From the NCBI RefSeq assembly GCF_003062295.1, contig NZ_PYCN01000017.1, forward strand, positions 1-64,000: a DNA stretch of 64,000 nucleotides, in the 5' to 3' direction. The position numbers and the translations under genes are program-made. Under the pieces are notes generated by a model. It was given only the letters and a program-made list of their open reading frames with translations, was not told where the DNA came from and made no database searches. The stretch is from Bradyrhizobium algeriense (GTDB lineage Bacteria; Pseudomonadota; Alphaproteobacteria; Rhizobiales; Xanthobacteraceae). Of this stretch, positions 56,393 to 64,000 are shown piece after piece. The number at the start of each line of letters is the position of its first letter. The stretch's first letter is position 1.

Positions 56393-56689
56393 ATGGCCGT
56401 GGACGGAAACTGGAACATCACCATGAGCACGCCGATGGGCGAGCGCAATGCAACGCTGTCGCTGACGAGCGCGGGTGGTACGCTGACCGGCACCCAGGGC
56501 GCCGACGGCAATTCCGGCGAAATATTTGACGGCACCGTCAACGGCGACGACGTCGCCTGGAAGATCTCCATCACCAACCCGATGCCGCTGACGCTTGCCT
56601 TCACCGGCAAGGTTTCCGGAGACAGCATGTCCGGCGAAATGGGCATCGGCCCGATGGGCAGCTTCCCCTTCACGGGATCGCGGGCGTAA
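56393..56689 (+). CDS. Small beta-rich protein, 98 aa
   Basis: A 98-aa protein made of short beta strands with Gly/Asp turns (GNWNITMSTPMGERNATLSL, GGTLTGTQGADGNSGEIFDG, DVAWKISITNPMPLTLAFTG, SMSGEMGIGPMGSFPFTG). It looks like a small beta-barrel and has relatives in Bradyrhizobium with unknown role. GGGGAG about 6 bases before ATG 56393 fixes the start; longer in-frame starts overlap the previous gene. No signal peptide. Confidence 0.7.
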   Translation: MAVDGNWNITMSTPMGERNATLSLTSAGGTLTGTQGADGNSGEIFDGTVNGDDVAWKISITNPMPLTLAFTGKVSGDSMSGEMGIGPMGSFPFTGSRA

Positions 56690-56722
56690 GAGCCTCCATC
56701 GATCGCGATCAGATCGGAACTG

Positions 56723-56748
56723 ACGGTCCGGGGCCAGCCCCGGACCGT
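56723..56748. terminator. Bidirectional terminator hairpin
   Basis: ACGGTCCGGGGC and GCCCCGGACCGT form a perfect 12-bp stem with the two-base loop CA, followed by TTTCC. It lies between two convergent genes and ends the xylose operon on the minus strand and the small beta-rich gene on the plus strand. Confidence 0.85.
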
Positions 56749-56767
56749 TTCCGCGTTCACGCTGGAC

Positions 56768-57700
56768 CTATTTCAGCATCTGCGCGACGTTGTCCTTGGT
56801 GACGAGATCGAGGCCGGTATGGACGATCTCCGGCACCTTCCCGCCCTTCTTGATCGCGAGCAGGATATCCATCGACTTCTCGCCCATCTCGAACGGCCGC
56901 TGCCCCGTCAGCGCGTTGGCATAGCCGTCACGCAACAGCTCGAGCTGCATCTTCAGCGTATCTGCAACGACGAGGGTGAACTTGCCGGAATCGATGTCCT
57001 TCTTGTTCTTGCTGGCGAAGGCCTTGAAGCCTTCCGGCGCGAACATCGGCCAGCCGCCGACCGGCACGATCGCGGCTAGGTCGGGCGTTGCGGTCCGCAG
57101 GTCCGTCATCTGCTGAACGGCGAGCGCGGGATCGTCGTTGCAGAACGTCGGTGAGCCACCGACCTCGACCCATTTCGATCCCTTCAGCGCCTCACGGACG
57201 CCATCGACGCGCTCGGCGAGGTTCTTGGCGCCTGGCCCGCCCGAGACCATGGCGTATTTGCCGCCCTCGGGGCGGAGCTGCAGCAATTGCTTGCCAAGCG
57301 CGACACCGAACTCCTTGTTGTTGGTGCCGATATAGGCGATGCGCTTGGACCCCGGCGCATCCGCATCGAAGGTGATGACGGGAATGCCGGCAGCACTCGC
57401 CGCCTCGATCGACTTGGTCATGGCCGCGACGTCGGCGACCGAGATCGCGAGGCCATCGACCTTCTGCGTGACGAAGTCCTGGATGATCTGCGCCTGCGTT
57501 GCCGGCTCGTGCTCGACCGGCCCCCTGTAGATGCATTCGATGTTGCCGAGTTCCTTGGCGCGCTTCTGGCAGCCGTCGCGCGCGAAATCGAAGAACGGAT
57601 TGTTCATCGCCTTGGGCACGATGACGAAGCGGTAGGTCTGGGCGAGCGCCGGCGTCACCATCATCGCGATCGCCATGCCGGCAAGCAGAACTTTCCTCAT
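56768..57700 (-). CDS. Sugar ABC substrate-binding protein
   Basis: A 310-aa periplasmic sugar-binding protein of the ribose/xylose/fructose (CUT2) group. Signal peptide 1-20 (VLLAGMAIAMMVTPALAQ), then YRFVIVPKAMNNPFFDFARDGCQKRAKELG and the segment VITFDADAPGSKRIAYIGTNNKEFGVALG typical of this fold. GGAGGGAAC before ATG 57700 fixes the start; an earlier in-frame start at 57715 is less likely. As the last gene of the xyl operon it probably carries xylose or a related sugar. Confidence 0.9.
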   Translation of the reverse strand: MRKVLLAGMAIAMMVTPALAQTYRFVIVPKAMNNPFFDFARDGCQKRAKELGNIECIYRGPVEHEPATQAQIIQDFVTQKVDGLAISVADVAAMTKSIEAASAAGIPVITFDADAPGSKRIAYIGTNNKEFGVALGKQLLQLRPEGGKYAMVSGGPGAKNLAERVDGVREALKGSKWVEVGGSPTFCNDDPALAVQQMTDLRTATPDLAAIVPVGGWPMFAPEGFKAFASKNKKDIDSGKFTLVVADTLKMQLELLRDGYANALTGQRPFEMGEKSMDILLAIKKGGKVPEIVHTGLDLVTKDNVAQMLK

Positions 57701-57725
57701 TGGTTCCCTCCACACGTTTGATTGC

Positions 57726-58861
57726 CTATCCTGAATTGCCTGATCCGGGAGCGGATAGACGAGGCCTTATTGTCTCCCGGCCAGTGTCCCTCACAGCATC
57801 CCGGTCGACCAGCACCGCCAGGATGATGATCACGCCCACCAATGTCTGCTGCCAGTAGGAGCTGATCTGTGCGAGCACGAGGCCATTGCGAATCACCTCG
57901 AGCAGCACGCAGCCGACGATGGCGCCGAGCGGCCCACCGATGCCGCCGGCAAGGTTGGCGCCGCCAATCACCGCGGCCGCGATCACGGTGAGCTCATAGG
58001 AGGTCGCCATGTTCGCCGGCGCCGAGCCGAGCCAGCCGCAGATGATGATCCCCTGCAGGCCGGCGGCGAGCGCGCAGATCACATAGACCTCGATCTTGAC
58101 CCGCACTACCGAGATGCCGGTGAGTTCGGCCGCCTTCTCATTGCCGCCGAGCGCGAAGACGTGACGGCCGAACGTCGTATGGTGCAGCGCGACCGCCATG
58201 AGCAACGCGAGGATCACGAGATAGATGAAGGGCATGGGCACGCCGAGCACGTCCCCTGAGGTCAGCGCATAGAAATAGTCGGCATCCGGTCCGCCCGGAA
58301 AACTGCCGCGGCCGTTCGAGACGACATAGCCGAGGCCGCGCACGATCGAGAGCATGCCGAGCGTGGTCACGAACGGCGACAGCCCGAGTACGGCGATGCA
58401 GAAGCCGTTGACGAGGCCGACGATCAGCGCCACGCCGAGCCCCGCAAGCACCGAGACGACGAGGATGAGACCGGGCACGTTGGCGACCACGGTCTTGCCG
58501 TCGGCGGCGAAATGCACGAACAGCGACGCCCCCGGCATGCCCGGCGTCGACAGGCCAGTCATCACCATCGAGGTGATCATGGCCGAGAAGCACATCATCG
58601 AGCCGACCGAAAGATCGATGCCGCCGGTAATGATGACGAAGGTAACGCCGAGGGCGGCGATGGCGATGAACGAAAAGTTCTTCGCCACGTTCTGCATGTT
58701 GCCTTGGGTGAAGAAGAAGGGGCTCGCGAAATGCATCACGATCAGCAGCACGACCAGCGCGAGCGTGACATAGCCGGTTTGCGACGCGAACACGCCGCGC
58801 TGCCACCACCTGGACTGGCCGACATTGGTGAAGGAGATCGGGGATTCCATCGGCAGAGCCA

Positions 58862-58862
<1 letters not shown>
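57726..58862 (-). CDS. Sugar ABC permease (RbsC/XylH-type)
   Basis: A 378-aa permease of the ribose/xylose type, with about nine hydrophobic segments. Family marks are GGIDLSVGSMMCFSAMITSMVM, FVTTLGMLSIVRGLGYVVSNG, TTFGRHVFALGGNEKAAELTGI and NLAGGIGGPLGAIVGC. The last 30 residues are polar and likely cytosolic. ATG 58862 overlaps the stop of the ATPase gene by one base (TGATG). Confidence 0.92.
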
Positions 58863-59626
<764 letters not shown>

Positions 59627-59638
59627 GAACGGCCTCGC

Positions 59639-60961
59639 TCAAACGTACCGGTTAACCAGAGATTCCAGATATTCCTGACGGCCCGAGCGCGGCTGCGGAT
59701 CGAACCCGGACCCCATCGCGCGATCGGCGAGATCGGCCAGCGAATGCTGGCCCGCGAGGATCGCGCGCCCCTCGGCGCCGGCCCATCCTTTATAGCGCTC
59801 GGCGAGCGGCGCAGTGAGCACGCCCGCATCGAGCATGTCGGCCGCGGCCAGGAAGGCGCGTGCGCAGGCATCCATCGAGCCGACATGGGCATGAATCAGA
59901 TCGTCGGGATCGATCGACTGGCGCCTGATCTTGGCATCGAAATTGAGCCCGCCTGACGTGAAGCCACCGCGGTTCAGTATCTCGTGGAACACCAGAACCA
60001 GCTCCGGCACGTTCATCGCGAACTGATCGGTGTCCCAGCCCAGCAAATCGTCGCCGCGATTGATGTCGAGCGAGCCGAACACTCCGAGCGCTTCCGCAAG
60101 GGCCACCTCGTGCTGGAACGAATGGCCGGCCAGGATGGCGTGGTTCTGCTCGATATTGAGCTTGACGTCTTTCAAGAGGTCATAGCGCTGCAGGAAGCCG
60201 TAGCAGGTCGCGACGTCGAAGTCGTATTGATGCTTGGTGGGCTCCTTCGGCTTCGGCTCGATCAGGATCGGGCCCTTGAAACCGATCTTGTGCTTGTGCT
60301 CGACGACAAGCGATACGAAGCGGCCGAGCTGGTCGAGCTCGCGACCGATGTCGGTGTTGAGCAGCGTCTCGTAGCCCTCGCGCCCGCCCCACAGCACATA
60401 GTTCTGGCCGCCGAGCCGATGCGTCACTTCGAGCGCGGCGCGCACCTGCCCCGCGGCATAGGTGAAAATCTCCGGATCCGGATTGGTCGCAGCACCCGCC
60501 ATGTAGCGGCGATGCGAGAACAAGTTGGCCGTGCCCCAGAGCAGACGGACCTTGGCTGTCGCCATCCTCTGTTCGAAGACATCAGCGATGGCGTTCAGGT
60601 TGGCAACGGACTCGGCAAGCGTCCGCCCCTCGGGAGCTGCATCTGCGTCGTGAAAGGCGAAGAAGGGAATGTCGAGCAGGTGGAACAGTTCGAAGGCGAC
60701 ATCGGCCTTGGCGCGCGCCTGTGCCATTGCATCGGAGCCATGGTGCCAGGGTCGCAGAAAAGTCTCGCCGCCGAACGGATCGAGCCCGGGCCAGCAGAAC
60801 GAATGCCAGTAACAGACCGCAAAGCGCAGATGATCTTCGAGCCGTCGCCCGCGCACGACGCGGTCCTTGTCGTACCAGCGGAAGGCGAGCGGAGTTGAGG
60901 CCTGCGCGCCGCCATAGGCGATCGGCGTGCGGATGGTGAAGAATTCGGATGCCGCGTTCAC
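59639..60961 (-). CDS. xylA: Xylose isomerase
   Basis: A 440-aa xylose isomerase that converts D-xylose to D-xylulose with two divalent metal ions. The N-terminus FRWYDKDRVVRGRRLEDHLRFAVCYWHSFCW fits group II enzymes. Metal and substrate residues sit in FFAFHDADAAPEG, YVLWGGREGYETLLNTDI, FKGPILIEPKPKEPTKHQYDFD and IEQNHAILAGHSFQHEVALA. Start codon GTG 60961 is immediately after the xylB stop, so translation is coupled. It lies 12 bases before the ATPase gene. Confidence 0.97.
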   Translation of the reverse strand: MNAASEFFTIRTPIAYGGAQASTPLAFRWYDKDRVVRGRRLEDHLRFAVCYWHSFCWPGLDPFGGETFLRPWHHGSDAMAQARAKADVAFELFHLLDIPFFAFHDADAAPEGRTLAESVANLNAIADVFEQRMATAKVRLLWGTANLFSHRRYMAGAATNPDPEIFTYAAGQVRAALEVTHRLGGQNYVLWGGREGYETLLNTDIGRELDQLGRFVSLVVEHKHKIGFKGPILIEPKPKEPTKHQYDFDVATCYGFLQRYDLLKDVKLNIEQNHAILAGHSFQHEVALAEALGVFGSLDINRGDDLLGWDTDQFAMNVPELVLVFHEILNRGGFTSGGLNFDAKIRRQSIDPDDLIHAHVGSMDACARAFLAAADMLDAGVLTAPLAERYKGWAGAEGRAILAGQHSLADLADRAMGSGFDPQPRSGRQEYLESLVNRYV

Positions 60962-62416
60962 TTAAGTACACTCCTTCAGCGCAGGATAGAGCTTTCGCCA
61001 TTGATGATAGGCGTCGTCATAGGCCGCGACCGCCGACGGGCGCGGCATGAACGTCGAAAGCCGCCGCGGACGCGTGCAGACATCCAGAGGCTCTTCGCCG
61101 GTCGCGGCGAGCCGGCCGAGCCGCGCCGCGCCGAGCGCAGCCCCTACCTCGCCCTCCTCGACGCGATGGACGGGAATGCCGAGCACGTCGGCGCAGATCT
61201 GCGCCCACAGCGCCGAGCGCGATCCGCCGCCAACGAAATCGACCTCTGTAATATTCGAACTGGCGCTTCCCAGCGCATTGAGATTATCGCGCGCCGCAAA
61301 CGCCACGCCTTCGAGCACGGCCTGCACCATCTCGTTACGCCCGCTCGCGCTGCGAAGCCCGACGAACGTGCCGCTCGCCGCCGCATCATTGTGCGGCGTG
61401 CGCTCGCCATCAAGGTAAGGCAGGAATTTTACGGGGCTCGGCCGGTCTACGACGTCGCCCAACGGCGCGAGCAGCGCCGGTGCCGGCGTGGCCATCACAT
61501 CCGACAACCAGGCCAGCGACGCCGCCGCCGCCAGCATCACGCCCATCTGGTGCCAGCGGCCGGGCAACGCATGGCAGAAGGCATGCACGGCTGACGCCGC
61601 TGCCGGCGCAAACCGGTCGGTGACGCGGAACAAAACGCCCGATGTTCCCAGCGACAGGAAGGCGTCGCCCGGCGCGATGGCGCCAAGCCCGATCGCGCTC
61701 GCGGCGCAATCACCGGCGCCACCGGCAACCACGACGCTTTGTGTCATGCCCCAGCGCTGCGCGAGTTCAGGTGAAAGCATCGCGCTTGCCTGGCTGCCCT
61801 CGACGAGGCGCGGCATGTGGCTGATGTCGAGACCGGTGGCCTGCAGCAGTTCTTCGGACCAACGGCGCCGGCCGACATCGAGCCATAGCGTTCCCGCCGC
61901 GTCCGACATGTCCTCGACGATCTCGCCGGTCAGGCGATAGCGGACATAGGCCTTGGGTAGCAGCACCTTGGCCAGTTTCCTGAACGTCTCGGGCTCGTGC
62001 CGCGCCACCCACAACAGCTTTGGCGCGGTGAAGCCGGGCATCGCGAGGTTGCCCGCGATTGCGTGCAATGCGGGACATTGTCGCTCCAGTTCGGCGCATT
62101 CGGCATGCGAACGGCCATCGTTCCAGAGGATGGCCGGACGCAAGGGACGGCCAGCGGCGTCGAGCAGTGTCGCGCCGTGCATCTGGCCGGACAGTCCGAT
62201 GCCGCAGACAGCAGCCGCTTCGCGCGGATGCGCGGCCGCGAGATCATCGACGGCGCCGATCGCGCCATAGACCCAGGCATCGGGATCCTGCTCGGACCAC
62301 AGCGGCGCGGGATGCGACAGCGCAAGCTCGCGCGCGGCAGTGGCGATAACGGCGCCAGCCTCGTTCACGAGTACCGCCTTCACACCGGACGTGCCGATGT
62401 CCATTCCGAGATACAC
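60962..62416 (-). CDS. xylB: Xylulokinase
   Basis: A 484-aa sugar kinase (FGGY family) that phosphorylates D-xylulose with ATP. Marks: YLGMDIGTSGVKAVLV at the start, SGQMHGATLLDAAGRPLRPAILWNDGR with the substrate residues, VVVAGGAGDCAASAIGLGAIAPGDAFLSLGTSGVLF with the phosphate loops, and VDFVGGGSRSALWAQICADVLGIPV near the C-terminus. The length equals E. coli XylB. I put the start at GTG 62416, which has GGGAGGATGG upstream, instead of the frame's first codon at 62473. Confidence 0.95.
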   Translation of the reverse strand: MYLGMDIGTSGVKAVLVNEAGAVIATAARELALSHPAPLWSEQDPDAWVYGAIGAVDDLAAAHPREAAAVCGIGLSGQMHGATLLDAAGRPLRPAILWNDGRSHAECAELERQCPALHAIAGNLAMPGFTAPKLLWVARHEPETFRKLAKVLLPKAYVRYRLTGEIVEDMSDAAGTLWLDVGRRRWSEELLQATGLDISHMPRLVEGSQASAMLSPELAQRWGMTQSVVVAGGAGDCAASAIGLGAIAPGDAFLSLGTSGVLFRVTDRFAPAAASAVHAFCHALPGRWHQMGVMLAAAASLAWLSDVMATPAPALLAPLGDVVDRPSPVKFLPYLDGERTPHNDAAASGTFVGLRSASGRNEMVQAVLEGVAFAARDNLNALGSASSNITEVDFVGGGSRSALWAQICADVLGIPVHRVEEGEVGAALGAARLGRLAATGEEPLDVCTRPRRLSTFMPRPSAVAAYDDAYHQWRKLYPALKECT

Positions 62417-62515
62417 GAACCATCCTCCCTTCCGGCTCTGCGCGGCGTGCGAACTGCGTCGCCTTTTCCGCACGAGAGCCGTCTTGCAACGTCGCCTGCC
62501 GTCCGGCCGTTCCGA

Positions 62516-63559
62516 TTACGGCAGATTGTCCCGCATCACGATGTCGATCCGGATCTTCTCCTGTTCACTCAAGATCGGCTCGCCGCGCGCAAGCGCCAGC
62601 AGCACCCGCACGGCGGCGCGCGCTTCATGTCCCGGGTTCTGCGAGATCGCGGCATCCATCACGCCCTGCAGCAGCAGCTTGCGTGTCAGCACTGTGACGT
62701 CGTGGCCGACGAATACGACCTGCTTGTCGCGTCCGGACCCGATCAGCGCCTTGGCGACACCCGGCGTCCCGGCGCCGACATTGTAGAGGCCGACCATGTC
62801 CGGATGATCGCGCAGCAGGCGTGCGGTCAGCTCTTCCGAGCGCGCATCGTCGTCGCGGCCTTCGAGCACCGGCAGCACATCGAGGCCTGCGAATTCGGAC
62901 GCCATCACCTGGTTGAAGCCGAAGATGCGTTCGGCGTGGTCGCGCAGGCCTTGCGAGCCCGCGATGATCGCGACCTTGCCCTGTCGCGCGCACACCAGGC
63001 GGCCAACCAGCGCGCCCGCGGTGCGGCCGGCCGCGATATTGTCGATGCCAACATAGTGGTGCCGCCGCGAGGACGGCACGTCCGATACCAACGTCACGAT
63101 TTCGGTACCGCTATCGACGAGATCATTGATCGCTGCCCGCACGCTCGGATGATCGAGCGCGACTACCGCCACGCCATCGAAATCGCCGGCGAGCTGCTCA
63201 AGGCAGCCGGTCAGCACCATCGGATCGAACACGTCGGTTGCGATTATCTCGACCGAAAGACGGCGCGCCGAAAGCCAACCCGACATCTCGCCGAGATAGG
63301 CCTCGATCTGCTGCATGAAGAGGTTCGGGCCTGACGGCATCACGAAGGCAAAGCGCCGCGCACGGCCGCGGGCGAGTTCGGCCGCCGCGACATGCGGCTG
63401 GAAGGCGTTACGCTCGATCGCCTCCTTCACGCGCCGCACGGTGTCCGGCCGCACGCCGGGGCGGTTGTGCAGCACGCGGTCGACGGTGGCGAGGCTGACG
63501 CCGGCCTGGCGGGCGATGTCCCTCAGCGTCAGCGGCGCGCTCGCGACCTCTTCCTTCAT
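62516..63559 (-). CDS. LacI-family sugar regulator
   Basis: A 347-aa LacI-type regulator. Helix-turn-helix at 10-32 (LTLRDIARQAGVSLATVDRVLHNRPGV) and a periplasmic-binding-type ligand domain with EIIATDVFDPMVL, VALDHPSVRAAINDLVDSGTEIVTLVSD, YVGIDNIAAGRTAGALVG and VFVGHDVTVLTRKLLLQG. It is the first gene of the minus-strand xyl operon, 99 bases before xylB, so it probably controls xylose genes. No clear operator was found; two TTTTGAGG repeats lie upstream (63581 and 63600). Confidence 0.9.
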   Translation of the reverse strand: MKEEVASAPLTLRDIARQAGVSLATVDRVLHNRPGVRPDTVRRVKEAIERNAFQPHVAAAELARGRARRFAFVMPSGPNLFMQQIEAYLGEMSGWLSARRLSVEIIATDVFDPMVLTGCLEQLAGDFDGVAVVALDHPSVRAAINDLVDSGTEIVTLVSDVPSSRRHHYVGIDNIAAGRTAGALVGRLVCARQGKVAIIAGSQGLRDHAERIFGFNQVMASEFAGLDVLPVLEGRDDDARSEELTARLLRDHPDMVGLYNVGAGTPGVAKALIGSGRDKQVVFVGHDVTVLTRKLLLQGVMDAAISQNPGHEARAAVRVLLALARGEPILSEQEKIRIDIVMRDNLP

Positions 63560-63636
63560 GGCGGTAACCTAGCAGAGGGCTTTTGAGGTACGCAACTCAT
63601 TTTGAGGCGTAATTTTTACTACCTGCGGAAATATCC

Positions 63637-64000
63637 CTAGAACCAGATCTGCATCGGTAGGCCGTGCACGTCCAATGGCGGCGTCCCCTCCGGAACGCAG
63701 CCCTGCGGCTCCCGTGCTGCAATCGCAACCGCGCAGGCGTCCAGCACATCGTCGCGCTTGGCGCCGGTGCCGATGCGTGCCTCGCTCAGCCACTCGTCGA
63801 TCTCGCGAAAGCCAAAGCGCTTGAGCAGCCTGCGGCGGAGCGCATCGCCCTCCTCCGACTTCTTCGGCGGAAGCGGCTCGCAGCCGTTCATCCGCAGGAA
63901 GACAAGTTCAGGATGGACCTCGCGGATATCGCGTGCGGGATGCGCGCGAACGAAGGCGTCGACCTCCGAAATCTTCGGGCCGAGATGCCAGAGCTGCCGC
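63637..64000 (-). CDS. DUF429-like protein, partial
   Basis: The 3' end (about 120 codons) of a gene that continues beyond the right edge. It reads KISEVDAFVRAHPARDIREVHPELVFLRMNG, then RDDVLDACAVAIAARE, the marks of DUF429 proteins, which have an RNase H-like fold and no firm function. The stop is TAG at 63637-63639. The LacI gene starts 78 bases downstream on the same strand; they may not be linked. Confidence 0.8.
   Translation of the reverse strand, partial: RQLWHLGPKISEVDAFVRAHPARDIREVHPELVFLRMNGCEPLPPKKSEEGDALRRRLLKRFGFREIDEWLSEARIGTGAKRDDVLDACAVAIAAREPQGCVPEGTPPLDVHGLPMQIWF

Noticed and set aside
55063..56760. A 565-codon minus-strand open frame
   Set aside because: It runs antisense across three plus-strand genes that have good starts and membrane or beta-strand patterns.

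Overview
The window is a GC-rich chromosomal stretch from an alphaproteobacterium, most likely Bradyrhizobium or a close relative in the Bradyrhizobium/Rhodopseudomonas lineage. I infer this from protein flavour, from Rhizobiales small-protein families (DUF6894, PilZ, 59-aa Ala-rich proteins), from a GAAC-N7-GAAC SOS box at recA, and from many intergenic inverted repeats of the kind scattered through Bradyrhizobium genomes. I saw no tRNA, rRNA, CRISPR array, transposase or phage module.

Layout. 0.2-2.5 kb: small and membrane proteins of unknown role. 2.5-13.4 kb: alaS and recA (minus strand) flank a plus-strand glycine cleavage operon gcvT-gcvH-gcvP preceded by a tandem glycine riboswitch; two translationally coupled DUF1835-like paralogues sit between gcvP and recA. 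13.4-17.9 kb: a field of very small proteins, terminators and palindromes (two paralogous 60-80-aa proteins, a DUF6894 protein, a PilZ protein). 18-23 kb: a thioesterase, a DAO-type FAD oxidoreductase, a Tat-exported Arg-rich peptide and an orphan membrane histidine kinase, then about 0.8 kb of dispersed repeats. 23.7-33.8 kb: envelope and signalling genes: a PQQ dehydrogenase, a periplasmic caspase-fold protein, a lipoprotein, a TpsB transporter divergent from a FecR-domain protein with an Asn-Gly repeat tail, and a CHASE2-PAS-GGDEF-EAL c-di-GMP protein. 33.9-37.7 kb: a FemAB/GNAT-like protein coupled to a cupin/JmjC-like protein, a NIPSNAP protein and a DsbA/FrnE-like protein.

37.9-46.5 kb: a flavin-binding PNPOx-like protein, then an amide utilisation cluster (AmiC-like ligand sensor, amidase, branched-chain/amide-type ABC transporter) transcribed away from a MarR regulator. 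46.6-51 kb: a MmyB-type XRE regulator next to the remnant of a second one, small membrane proteins, and a compact nitric-oxide-type module: an NsrR-like Rrf2 regulator facing a group III truncated haemoglobin coupled to a 44-aa membrane peptide across a 27-bp perfect palindrome, with a DUF6522 gene downstream; then a SET-domain protein with a lysine-rich tail. 52-56.7 kb: a TetR gene, a carotenoid oxygenase, a MAPEG protein, a membrane protein and a YciB-like protein. Two promoters about 2.1 kb apart carry the same arrangement: two ATCTTTAC-N3-GTAAAGAT-type palindromes bracketing a TTGACG promoter, which predicts one local TetR regulon.

56.7-63.6 kb: a xylose operon (LacI-type regulator, xylB, xylA, CUT2-type ABC ATPase, permease, binding protein) ending at a strong terminator. 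A DUF429 gene runs off the right edge.

The strongest candidates for new biology are the TetR/carotenoid oxygenase double-promoter regulon, the NsrR-globin-micropeptide module, the TpsB/FecR/CHASE2-c-di-GMP neighbourhood, the bacterial SET protein, and the AmiC-like protein that has no AmiR partner. All functional assignments are from reading motifs by eye; no database search was run.
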